Source: Gemmatimonadota bacterium (GTDB lineage Bacteria; Gemmatimonadota; Gemmatimonadetes; Gemmatimonadales; GWC2-71-9). Taken from it: 39,006 bases of DNA. Shown one piece after another: positions 29,793 to 38,486 of this stretch (position 1 is its first letter; each line of letters opens with the position of its first letter). Location of the stretch: the NCBI GenBank assembly GCA_029862925.1, contig JAOTWJ010000015.1, forward strand, positions 1-39,006, read 5' to 3'. A program made the position numbers and the translations under genes. The notes below the pieces were generated by a model, which ran no database searches, was not told the DNA's origin, and worked only from the letters and a program-made list of their open reading frames with translations.

Positions 29793-29851
29793 CGATACTC
29801 CGGTCCGGAGAAAACCCCGTAAGTGCAAACCAGACTAGAAGATACGAGGCC

Positions 29852-29881
29852 AAGCTAGCGTGCGGACAGGCCGCGTGTCAA
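29852..29881 (-). promoter_or_regulatory. Candidate promoter for the BIG2/ADH/GH/TPR-barrel operon
   Basis: Minus-strand TTGACA (29876-29881), 18-nt spacer, TAGCTT (29852-29857), about 60 nt upstream of ATG 29792. Confidence 0.45.
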
Positions 29882-29991
29882 GCCGGGGCGTCACCAATTC
29901 GGATGGGTGTGCTCCTCGTGCGCCCTTGCGGATGCTCGCCGCAGCGGCGCAGTATTCGCTTCCTCACACTCACGCTTCGGAGGGAAGGGAC

Positions 29992-30318
29992 ATGTCCACA
30001 AGCGATCTCAGCCTGTCGGGGATCGGCGGCCCGGGAATGTGGGATCCGATGCCGATTCCGCCGCCCGTGAAGCCCGAACCGTCCGAGCCGCCGATCTGGT
30101 CCGAGACGCCGCCGGCTCCGGCGCCCTCGACGCCGCCAGCGCGCAAACCGACTCCGGCGCCCGCGGCCAAAATGCCGGCGAAGCGGGCATCCAAGCCCAA
30201 GCCCAAGGCCAAGAAGAAGGCCACCAAGAAGCCCGTGAAGAAGGCGGCCGCACGTCGCCCCGTGAAGAAGGCCGCGGCCAAGCGCAAGCCGGTCAAGAAG
30301 GCGGCACGGCGGCGCTGA
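29992..30318 (+). CDS. Histone H1-like Lys/Ala/Pro-rich basic protein
   Basis: MSTSDLSLSGIGGPGMWDPMPIPPPVKPEPSEPPIWSETPP...KKATKKPVKKAAARRPVKKAAAKRKPVKKAARRR; strong SD ggagggaaggga just upstream. Confidence 0.8.
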   Translation: MSTSDLSLSGIGGPGMWDPMPIPPPVKPEPSEPPIWSETPPAPAPSTPPARKPTPAPAAKMPAKRASKPKPKAKKKATKKPVKKAAARRPVKKAAAKRKPVKKAARRR

Positions 30319-30351
30319 GAGGTAGCCGCTCGCGCGGTGCGAGGTTATCGT

Positions 30352-30386
30352 GGGGGGCGGTCGCCGATGCGGCCGCCCCCCTTGTT
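30352..30386 (+). terminator. Rho-independent-type terminator after the histone-like gene
   Basis: GGGGGGCGG (30352-30360) / CCGCCCCCC (30373-30381), then ttgtt. Confidence 0.55.
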
Positions 30387-30414
30387 CCGAACCTCCCGTT
30401 CCCCGAGACACGAC

Positions 30415-31773
30415 ATGCATGGGCGCATCCGTTCCTTCCTGGTGCTGACCTGTTTCGCCGCCGCGCTGCCGGGCTGCCGCGCGGGGGCAACCGGAACGAC
30501 GGCGTACGTCGGCGCGACCGTGTTCGATGGGACGGGCACCCCCGTGACGCGCGACGCCGTCCTGCTCGTGAGCGACGGCCGCATCGAGGCCGTGGGTCCC
30601 CGGGCGGACGTGCGTGTGCCGCGGGGCACCGAGACCGTGGATGTGACGGGTCGCTGGATCATCCCGGGCCTGATCGATGCGCACGTGCACGCCGAGCGCT
30701 GGACGCTGCGCCCCTACCTGAGCTACGGAGTGACCAGCGTCCGGGACATGGGGGGGCTCCAGGACAGCGTCATCTTCCTGCGGGACGACGTGGCCAGCGG
30801 GACGATGGACGGCCCGCGACTCTACATCTCTGGGGCGATGATCGACGGCGCCCCGCCGACGTGGAATGGTGCGACGGCCGTGCGCACCGCCACGGACGCG
30901 CGCCGCGCCGTGGGCAATCGCGTCCTGATCGACGCGGCCCAGATCAAGATCTACACCAAGATCGACCGCCGGCTGCTCGAGCCGGTGTTGGATGAGGCCA
31001 AGGCGCTGGCGACACCGGTCGCGGCGCACCTGGGCAAGGTGGACGCCCTCACCGCCGCGCGGTTGGGCGTCCGGTCGCTGGAACACATGAGCGGCGTGGT
31101 TACCTCGGCCCTCGGCAATCCGGCTCCGATCATCGCCGCCCACACGGAGTTCTTCCCCGGCTGGAATCTCGAGGAGCGCTCGTGGGCACGGCCGGATTCG
31201 GCGGCGCTCGACCGCACGGCCCGGGCGCTCGCCCAGGCCGGCGTGGCGATCGTCCCCACGCTCGTCCTGCACGAGGCCTGGGGACATCTCGACGACCCGG
31301 CGTACGAGACGTCTCTGGACCTCACGGGCGTGCCCGCGGCCGTTCGCAGGGGCTGGAACGTGCCCAACTTGATCGTTCGGGCCGGCCTCCGGCCCGCCGA
31401 TTTCGCGGCGTTTCGGCAGTCCCGCCCCAACCAGGATCTCTTCGTGCGGCTGTTCCGGCGCGCCGGTGGACTGGTGGCGGCGGGCAGCGACAGTCCCAAT
31501 CAACTCATCCCACCCGGCGCGTCCCTGCACCGAGAATTGCGGCTCCTCGTCGCCGCGGACTTGACGACCGAGCAGGCGCTGCTCGCCGCGACCCGCGACG
31601 CCGCGCGCCTGTTGGGCGCCGATTCGATCGGCGTGCTTCGGCCCGGCGCGGTCGCCGACTTCCTGGTGCTCACCCGGGACCCATTGCAGGACATCGCCAA
31701 CCTGAGCGCGATCGAGGCGGTCGTCGCCGCCGGGTACCGCTACGACCCCGCCGACCTGCGGCGCGCGCCATGA
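30415..31773 (+). CDS. Amidohydrolase family lipoprotein
   Basis: Lipobox AALPGC; GATVFDGTGTPVTRDAVLLVSDGRIEAVGP, IIPGLIDAHVHAE, VRSLEHMSG, AAGSDSPN, typical C-terminal GVLRPGAVADFLVLTRDPL. Confidence 0.93.
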   Translation: MHGRIRSFLVLTCFAAALPGCRAGATGTTAYVGATVFDGTGTPVTRDAVLLVSDGRIEAVGPRADVRVPRGTETVDVTGRWIIPGLIDAHVHAERWTLRPYLSYGVTSVRDMGGLQDSVIFLRDDVASGTMDGPRLYISGAMIDGAPPTWNGATAVRTATDARRAVGNRVLIDAAQIKIYTKIDRRLLEPVLDEAKALATPVAAHLGKVDALTAARLGVRSLEHMSGVVTSALGNPAPIIAAHTEFFPGWNLEERSWARPDSAALDRTARALAQAGVAIVPTLVLHEAWGHLDDPAYETSLDLTGVPAAVRRGWNVPNLIVRAGLRPADFAAFRQSRPNQDLFVRLFRRAGGLVAAGSDSPNQLIPPGASLHRELRLLVAADLTTEQALLAATRDAARLLGADSIGVLRPGAVADFLVLTRDPLQDIANLSAIEAVVAAGYRYDPADLRRAP

Positions 31774-33479
31774 CGCGCGCCATGACACGAGCCGGGCTCG
31801 CCCTCGCGCTGCTGGTCACCGCCTGCGCACCGCCGGCCGACGGGCCGCCGTACGACGTGCTGCTCACCGGGGGAGCCATCGTCGACGGGACCGGGAACCC
31901 GCGCTACCGGGGGGACGTCGCGCTGGCGGGGGACCGCATCGTCGCCATCGGCCAGGTCCCACCGGGCGACGCCCGGCGGGTGATCGACGTGACCGGGCTG
32001 GTCGTCGCGCCCGGATTCATCGACATGCTCGGGTGGTCGGAGGTGCGGCTCCTCGCCGACGGGCGCGCCCTGAGCAAGGTGACGCAGGGCATCACCACCG
32101 AAGTGACCGGCGAGGGCATCTCGGTGGGCCCGCAGACCGACGCGACCTTTGCGGAGGACTCGGCCTACCGCGCCTCGATCGGGGTGACCGCAACGTGGCG
32201 CGACATCGCGGCGTACTTCGCCGAGCTGGAGCGCCGCGGCACGGCGATCAACCTGGCCACCTTCGTCGGCGCGACACAGGTCCGCAAGGTCGTGCTCGGC
32301 AACGCCGACCGTGCGCCGACCGCCGCGGAGCTGGCGCGGATGACGGCCTTGGTGGATACGGCCATGCGCGAGGGCGCCGTGGGCCTGTCCACGTCGCTGG
32401 TCTACGCCCCCGCGTTCTACGCCACGACCGGGGAGTTGATCGCCCTCGCCCGCGCCGCGGCCGCGCGGGGCGGGGTCTACGCCACCCACTTGCGCGACGA
32501 GGGGGCGCGCATCGACGAGGCACTCGACGAAGCGTTTCGAATCGGCACCGAGGCGCGCATCCCGGTCGAGCTCTGGCACCTCAAGCGCGCCGGCCGTGCC
32601 AACTGGGGCGACATGGCGCGCGTGCTCGCGAAGATCGATTCCGCGCGTGCCGCCGGCCTCGACGTCGCCGCCAACGTCTACCCGTATCCCGCGTCGGCAA
32701 CCTCACTCGACGCCAGCATCCCCCAGTGGGCACACGCCGGCGGCACGGATTCCCTGCTGGCCCGCCTGGGAGACCCAGTGCAGCGCGCGCGCATCCGACG
32801 GGACATGGAGAACCCGCCCGACGGCGCCGAGAGCTTCTTCCGCGGCGCGGGCGGGGCGAGCGGCGTGTTGGTGGCGAGCGTCCTCGCCGACTCGCTCAAG
32901 TACCTCGAAGGCAAGACCTTGGCCGAGATCGCGGCGCAGTGGCGCCGCGATCCGATCGACGCCCTGTTCGACCTCGTGCGCAAGGACCGGTCCGAAACGG
33001 GCGCCATCTACTTCAGCATGAGCGAGGACGACGTCCGCACCGCGGCGGTGCACTGGTGGGTCTCGTTTTGCACCGACTACGGGGCCGTCGCGCCCGACGG
33101 CCCGTTGTCGCGCAGCGGCGTCCACCCCCGCGTCTACGGCAGCTTCCCGCGGGTGCTCGCCCGCTACGTGCGCGACGAGCGGCGGCTCGCGCTCGAGCAG
33201 GCCGTGCGCAAGATGACCTCGCTTCCGGCACAGCGCGTCGGGCTCACCGACCGGGGCCTGCTCCGCACGGGTTTCGCGGCCGACGTGGTCGTCTTCGATC
33301 CGCGGACGATCATCGATCGCGCGACGTTCGAGCGCCCACACCAGCTCGCGGAGGGAGTACGCTGGGTGATCGTGAACGGCGTCGTCGTCTTCGACGACGG
33401 AGCGATGACCGACGCTCGCCCAGGGCGCGGACTGCGCGGACCCGGCTGGACCGGGCGCCAGGAGAGGAACCGGTCGTGA
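31770..33479 (+). CDS. D-aminoacylase-like amidohydrolase (noncanonical metal site)
   Basis: MTRAMTRAGLALALLVTACAPP (lipobox VTAC); DVLLTGGAIVDGTGNPRYRGDVALAGDRIVAIG, VAPGFIDMLGWSE, SKVTQGITTEVTGEGIS, YATHLRDEG, VELWHLKRAG, SMSEDDVRTA. ATG overlaps upstream TGA. Confidence 0.88.
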   Translation: MTRAMTRAGLALALLVTACAPPADGPPYDVLLTGGAIVDGTGNPRYRGDVALAGDRIVAIGQVPPGDARRVIDVTGLVVAPGFIDMLGWSEVRLLADGRALSKVTQGITTEVTGEGISVGPQTDATFAEDSAYRASIGVTATWRDIAAYFAELERRGTAINLATFVGATQVRKVVLGNADRAPTAAELARMTALVDTAMREGAVGLSTSLVYAPAFYATTGELIALARAAAARGGVYATHLRDEGARIDEALDEAFRIGTEARIPVELWHLKRAGRANWGDMARVLAKIDSARAAGLDVAANVYPYPASATSLDASIPQWAHAGGTDSLLARLGDPVQRARIRRDMENPPDGAESFFRGAGGASGVLVASVLADSLKYLEGKTLAEIAAQWRRDPIDALFDLVRKDRSETGAIYFSMSEDDVRTAAVHWWVSFCTDYGAVAPDGPLSRSGVHPRVYGSFPRVLARYVRDERRLALEQAVRKMTSLPAQRVGLTDRGLLRTGFAADVVVFDPRTIIDRATFERPHQLAEGVRWVIVNGVVVFDDGAMTDARPGRGLRGPGWTGRQERNRS

Positions 33480-34327
33480 GCCTGCGGTCGCCACTCCACT
33501 TCAAGGAGCAGCTCGACGAAGCAGCGGCGTTCTTCCGCGACCGCCGGACCCTGCAGGGTGTCCTCGCCCGACGCCTGCTCAACGCGCACGCCCCGGGCGA
33601 CCCCGAGCTCACCGATCACCTGATCCGCGAGCGGCGGCGACAAAGCGGCATGGACGGCAGCATCGGCGGTTCCCTCGTGCTCACCGCCCGTGCCGTCTGG
33701 GAGATGATGGACCTCGGCGCGAACCCCGACGACGCCGGCATCGTACGCCTCACGGGGTTCTTGCTGACCCGCCAGAACCAGCCCGGTCGCTGGAGTGACG
33801 ACGGCAGCGCAGGGGACGGCTTCTTTTCGCCCGGCCCCCGGTCCCGCGCGATCGCACCCCTGCTGTTCCCGTCCGGGACGGTGTTCGAGGACGAGGACGA
33901 CGCCCGCTTCGTGGCCAGCTGTCTCGCGCTCCGGGCCGTGTTGCGGGCAGGGCACGAAGATCGTGCCCCCGTCAAGACGCATCTGGACCGGCTGCTCGCG
34001 CTCAAGACCATCGACCCGCATCTGGCGTTCGTCGTCGTGGGAGCCCTCGGCACGGGCCCCCCGTCCTACCAGGCGCGGATCGCGCCCCTCATTGAGGCGA
34101 CCGCAAAGCATCAGCGGGAGGACGGCACCTGGCCCGGCGTGACGGTGTTCCACGCCGTGGATCTGCTGCTCAGCGTGCCGAGCGCGGCGGCGCGGGCGCT
34201 CGTACGGCAGGCGGCCCCGTACATCGCCGGGCTCCAAACCCCGTCCGGCGCCTTCGACCCCACCGAGAGCGAGGCGATCGCGCTGATCGCGTTGCGGGCG
34301 TTGGATACGTCGCGGACGCTCGCCTAG
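33476..34327 (+). CDS. Squalene-cyclase/prenyltransferase-like alpha-toroid repeat protein
   Basis: GTG start overlapping upstream TGA; QW-like repeats RQNQPGRWSDDGSAGDGF, AKHQREDGTWPGVTVFHAVDLLL, AGLQTPSGAFDPTESEAIALIALRAL. Confidence 0.65.
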   Translation: MSLRSPLHFKEQLDEAAAFFRDRRTLQGVLARRLLNAHAPGDPELTDHLIRERRRQSGMDGSIGGSLVLTARAVWEMMDLGANPDDAGIVRLTGFLLTRQNQPGRWSDDGSAGDGFFSPGPRSRAIAPLLFPSGTVFEDEDDARFVASCLALRAVLRAGHEDRAPVKTHLDRLLALKTIDPHLAFVVVGALGTGPPSYQARIAPLIEATAKHQREDGTWPGVTVFHAVDLLLSVPSAAARALVRQAAPYIAGLQTPSGAFDPTESEAIALIALRALDTSRTLA

Positions 34328-34337
34328 GACTTCCTGC

Positions 34338-35764
34338 TCAGGCCAGGGCGCTCTCGAGCCCCGAATCGGCGGCGAACATGCAGGACGAGCGCGTGGCTTC
34401 CACCATTTCGTGGACGAAGTCGAGGTCCGGCCCGCGGCGCAGCCCCATGATGTCCATGTCGGACTGCGGCGCCTGCCGCACGCACGCGCGGAACTCACCG
34501 ACCATCACCCGGGTCGTGGCGCCGTTGTCGATGCGGCACAGGTCGCGCAACTCCTCGATGTGAACACGCGCCCCGGCCTCCTCCTCCTGGCGCGGCACGA
34601 CCGTGATCAGGTTCAACTCGGCGCGCCAAGCCTTGGCCAGCCGGATCGCCGTGAGGAGCGTCAGGTTCAGGTTGTTCGCCCGCAGGTAATCCGCCATCGG
34701 CGTCGTGACGTTGCGCGGCGCGATCCAGACATTGACGACCTTCGCCATGCCGAGACCCGCCTTTTCGTGCATGGCCAGGAGCAACACGCCGACATCCAGG
34801 CGACTCGCTTCCCGGATCACTTCCCCGAACTCCTCCCGACGGGCCGGATCGCGTGGGAAGTTGAGGAGCAGGATGTTGGGCCGGAAGAACGCGCTCCCCA
34901 GCGCCTGCAGCCCCGTCAGCGTCCCGGGAACGAACCCTGCCGTATCCACGATGGAACTCGTGGCCATCACGCCGTTCTTCTGAAAGGAGGCGCACAGACG
35001 CTGAAACCGCGGCACGAGCTCGGCCACGGTGTCGCGAGTCGCGAGCCCGAGGAACTTGATGGTTCCCTCCGGGCCGCAGACATCCACCAGGAGACTGAAC
35101 TCTCCGCGGATCGTCGCCGGATCTTCGACCGGCATCAGGAGGCTGGGCTTCCACGCCCGTCGAGCCGACATGTCGAGCTCGATGACCTTCCCCGCGGCCC
35201 ACTCGGCAAAGGCCACGAAGATGCCGCTGCGCACGGTCCCCGCGCGCGGGATCGTCCCCTGCCAGACGATCCAGAGGTAGATGCCCGTGACGACCCCCAC
35301 CGCGACGAGGCTGAACGTCGCGTTCACGATGAACATCGCGAAGAGACAGCCGGTGGCGCCGAGCAGGGGCACCAGTCGCGGGAGCCGGAGCGTGGGCCGG
35401 AAGCTCATCAGACCCAGGCTCTCCTCGGCCAACAGGACCACGTTGATCACCATGTAGGCGATCAGGAAGATCATCGTGATCAGCGGCGCGATCAGATTGA
35501 GATCGCGCATCAACAGCCCGGTGAGCACCACCCCACCCGTCAGGAGCATCGCATTTCGCGGCTCGCCGCGCCGCGTGCGCGCCAGCCATTCGCCGTGAGG
35601 GATGATCTTGTCCCGCGCGAGGGCGGCGAGGATACGCGGCGCCCGACCAGAGACGTCAGCGCCGACGAGAACGTGGCGCCGAGCAGCACGGCCAGTACGC
35701 CGGGTCCCCACAGGGACTTGTCCAGCATGATGGTGTAGTTCGAGACCAGGTCGAGCCCGCTGCC
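34338..35764 (-). pseudogene. SLC12-like (cation-chloride cotransporter / amino-acid permease superfamily) gene, 5'-truncated and frameshifted
   Basis: Two frames carry one protein: NYTIMLDKSLWGPGVLAVLLGATFSSALTSLVG then, in another frame, RILAALARDKIIPHGEWLARTRRGEPRNAMLLTGG...VESALA-type C-terminus. Break at the C run 35642-35644. No transmembrane N-terminal half upstream. Confidence 0.8.
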
Positions 35765-35842
35765 CGGAACCTCCGGCTGCCTGCCGGTTACGTAGGGGCG
35801 ATCCCCGTTCCTCCGCGACCCGCCGGACCTGGAGCCCCTCGC

Positions 35843-36787
35843 ATGCGCACCGCGCCGCTCGTCGCGCGCCCTCTCCCGACCGGCGCCCGGATCGCCGTCC
35901 TCCTCGGCACGGCCGTCGCACTCTCGACGGGCTCATCGGAGTCCGTCGCGCAGACGCGCGACGCACGGCCCCCCACCGCGCTCATCGTGACCGCCCATCC
36001 CGACGACGACGCCGCCTTTTCAGGCGCCGTCTATCAGATCACGCACCAACTGCGGGGTGCCGTCGATCTCGCTCTCGTCACCGACGGTAGCGGGGGGTTC
36101 CGGTACGCGACGCTCGCCGAGCCGATGTATGGTCTCGAGCTGACCAACGAAACCGTGGCCCGGCAGTACCTGCCCGCGATCCGCAAGCGGGAGCTGATGG
36201 CGGGTGGCGCGATCGTCGGGATCCGGAACTACTTTTTCTTGGATCAGTTGGATCACGGGTACGCGCTCGACGCCGACACAGTGCTGCACGCCGTCTGGGA
36301 CACGGCGTTCGTACGGCGGCGGCTCGTGGACATCCTCACCCGCGGCGAGTACGACGTCGTGTTCGGCCTGCTCCCCTTCCCCGAGACGCACGCCCACCAC
36401 AAGGCCGCCACGATCATGGCGCTGTACGCGGCTTCGTCGCTGCCGGCGGACAGGCGGCCCGCGGTGCTGGGCGGCTTCCCGTGCGCGTTCGACGGCCGCA
36501 CGCTCACATTCGAAGGACTCCCCGGCTATCCCGTCACCACGGTGACCGGCGGCCGGCCCCTGACCCGCTTCGACCGAACGCAGCCGCTCGGCTACAACGG
36601 GCGGCTCGACTTCCGCATCATCGCCAACTGGGTGATCGCCGAGCACAAGTCGCAGGGGACGATGCAGCTGCTGATGAACCGGGGCGACGTGGAGTGCTAC
36701 TGGTACTTCGATGCGAACGGCCCGGCCGGCCGCGACCGCATCACCGACCTGTTCGAGCGATTGCGGGTGCCGCCGGCCGGCCAGTGA
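35843..36787 (+). CDS. Secreted PIG-L (LmbE-like) family deacetylase
   Basis: Signal peptide; TALIVTAHPDDDAAFSGAVYQ (AHPDD motif), VTDGSGG, PETHAHHKAATIMAL. Confidence 0.9.
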   Translation: MRTAPLVARPLPTGARIAVLLGTAVALSTGSSESVAQTRDARPPTALIVTAHPDDDAAFSGAVYQITHQLRGAVDLALVTDGSGGFRYATLAEPMYGLELTNETVARQYLPAIRKRELMAGGAIVGIRNYFFLDQLDHGYALDADTVLHAVWDTAFVRRRLVDILTRGEYDVVFGLLPFPETHAHHKAATIMALYAASSLPADRRPAVLGGFPCAFDGRTLTFEGLPGYPVTTVTGGRPLTRFDRTQPLGYNGRLDFRIIANWVIAEHKSQGTMQLLMNRGDVECYWYFDANGPAGRDRITDLFERLRVPPAGQ

Positions 36788-36860
36788 CCTCCGGGCGCTG
36801 CCCCGGGTATGCTCGATAGTCGAGTAAACCGCCACCGCGACCCAAGCGAGGGTATCCCCC

Positions 36861-37292
36861 ATGAAAACGGCAGCAGTCCTTTGGCCACTGCTGATCTTCG
36901 GCGCCTGCCAGCAGCCCGCGGTTGGTCCCGACACCCAACAGGTTTCGGGGGAAACCGTCGTCCTGGCGCCCGGCCAGGAGGTACGCGTCGGGGGCCTGCT
37001 TCACGTCTGGTTCGGCGAGGTTCTGAGCGACTCGCGCTGTCCCACCGACGTGGTCTGCGTCTGGGCCGGGAACGCGGAGGTGCAGATCGGCCTCGCCCTC
37101 GGCACGGGCCCTACGCACCCATTCAGGCTCAACACCACGCTCCAGCCCGCCAGCGCGGATTTCGGGGGCTATCGCGTCACGCTGGTCGCCCTCACGCCCG
37201 CACCCGTATCCACCAGACTCATCGATCCGGCCGAGTACCGCGCCCATCTCAAAGTGGAGACGATCCCCGACCCGTCCAGCGATCCGACCTGA
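36861..37292 (+). CDS. Small putative lipoprotein of unknown function
   Basis: MKTAAVLWPLLIFGACQQP (lipobox FGAC); conserved-looking DSRCPTDVVCVWAGNAEVQIGLAL. Confidence 0.75.
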   Translation: MKTAAVLWPLLIFGACQQPAVGPDTQQVSGETVVLAPGQEVRVGGLLHVWFGEVLSDSRCPTDVVCVWAGNAEVQIGLALGTGPTHPFRLNTTLQPASADFGGYRVTLVALTPAPVSTRLIDPAEYRAHLKVETIPDPSSDPT

Positions 37293-37308
37293 ACCGCGCC
37301 CGGTTCAG
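37289..37308. terminator. Bidirectional inverted repeat containing both convergent stop codons
   Basis: CTGAACC (37289-37295) gcgccc GGTTCAG (37302-37308). Confidence 0.6.
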
Positions 37309-38486
37309 CCCTCGCCGTGAAAGCGCGCGGCTTCCGTGCCGCGCGACAGCCGGACTTCGGGCCGCCAGCGGAACTTGTGTGCGAGCGGATGCTCGCGGCC
37401 TTCCACCGTATCGGCGATCAGCCGTCCCAACACCGGCGCGAACTTGAACCCGTGCCCGCTGCCCCCGCTCGCAACCGTGAGCCCCTCGCGTGACGGATCG
37501 CGCGCGATCCAGAAATCCTCGTCCTGCGTGTCCGCATAGAGGCAGAGCCGGCGGTACACTACCTCGGCGCCGGCCAGCGTGGGGATGGTTTCGTCCAGCA
37601 GGGCGCGGATGCGGGCCTCCTGCGCCGGCGTGACGAGGCGTGGCGCGTCGGGATCGATGGCCGCCCCCGCGTCGTGCAGCGCGACCTTGACCACACCGTC
37701 CCGGTTGCGCGGGAAGCCGTAGAGGCCGGTCCGGGCCACATCGGCCGTGAACACCGGAAACCGCTCGGGCGCGAAGCGGTCGGGGTCGCGTGGCGCGAAA
37801 TGCAGCACCGGGTGCCCTGTCGCGCGGATCTCGTGGGTAAGTCCGAGCAGTGAGCCCGCCCACGCACCGGTGGCGAGCACCACGCGGTCGGCCCGGACGG
37901 CGCCCGCGGCGGTGAGCACCCCAATCACGCGCCCGTTTTCCTCGAGGAGCCCGGTCATGCGACCGGTGCGGACGGTCACCCCGTCTTGCGCGGCCCGCCG
38001 CACCAGCCACGCGACCACCTTCCCGCTCTCGGCGTAGCCACCGACACGGTGGAAGAACCCGTCCACGTACCTCCCCGTACTCCACGCCGGGAACCGGCAG
38101 GTTAGCGTGTCAGCGCTGAGCCGTTCGGGCCGATGGCCCCGCCGTCTCAGGGTCTCCCAACTCTCGTATTCGAACGTGCCCGGCGTCATCGAGGCACGAC
38201 AGACCATCAGCACGCCGGTTTCGTGATAGAGGTTCTCCTCACCGGCGGCGCTCCACTCGCGGGCCCAGCGGCGCCAGCCCTCGAATGCGTCCTCCATCAG
38301 CGCGGTGTACGCCTCGTCCCGGCCGTACTCCATCCGCAGCACCTTGCTGATGTCGGTGCTCGCGGCCAGCGGATGCGGCACCGGGCCGGCATCGAGCAGG
38401 ACGACCATGTGGCCCCGGTGGCGCAGCTCGAGGGCCGCCGCCGCGCCGAACACGCCGGCACCGACGACGAGCGTCGTACCGCTCAT
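37305..38486 (-). CDS. FAD-dependent oxidoreductase, monomeric sarcosine oxidase/MTOX-like
   Basis: MSGTTLVVGAGVFGAAAALELRHRGHMVVLLDAG (FAD-binding), YRRLCLYADTQDEDFWIARDP, ASGGSGHGFKFAPVLGRLIAD. Confidence 0.88.
   Translation of the reverse strand: MSGTTLVVGAGVFGAAAALELRHRGHMVVLLDAGPVPHPLAASTDISKVLRMEYGRDEAYTALMEDAFEGWRRWAREWSAAGEENLYHETGVLMVCRASMTPGTFEYESWETLRRRGHRPERLSADTLTCRFPAWSTGRYVDGFFHRVGGYAESGKVVAWLVRRAAQDGVTVRTGRMTGLLEENGRVIGVLTAAGAVRADRVVLATGAWAGSLLGLTHEIRATGHPVLHFAPRDPDRFAPERFPVFTADVARTGLYGFPRNRDGVVKVALHDAGAAIDPDAPRLVTPAQEARIRALLDETIPTLAGAEVVYRRLCLYADTQDEDFWIARDPSREGLTVASGGSGHGFKFAPVLGRLIADTVEGREHPLAHKFRWRPEVRLSRGTEAARFHGEG

Noticed and set aside
32033-34327. 764-aa plus-strand ORF
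   Set aside because: Upstream part is an alternate frame of the D-aminoacylase-like gene; only the segment from GTG 33476 is supported.
36811-36824. Small hairpin ctcga-tag-tcgag upstream of the 36861 lipoprotein gene
   Set aside because: Five-bp stem with three-nt loop is too short to claim function.
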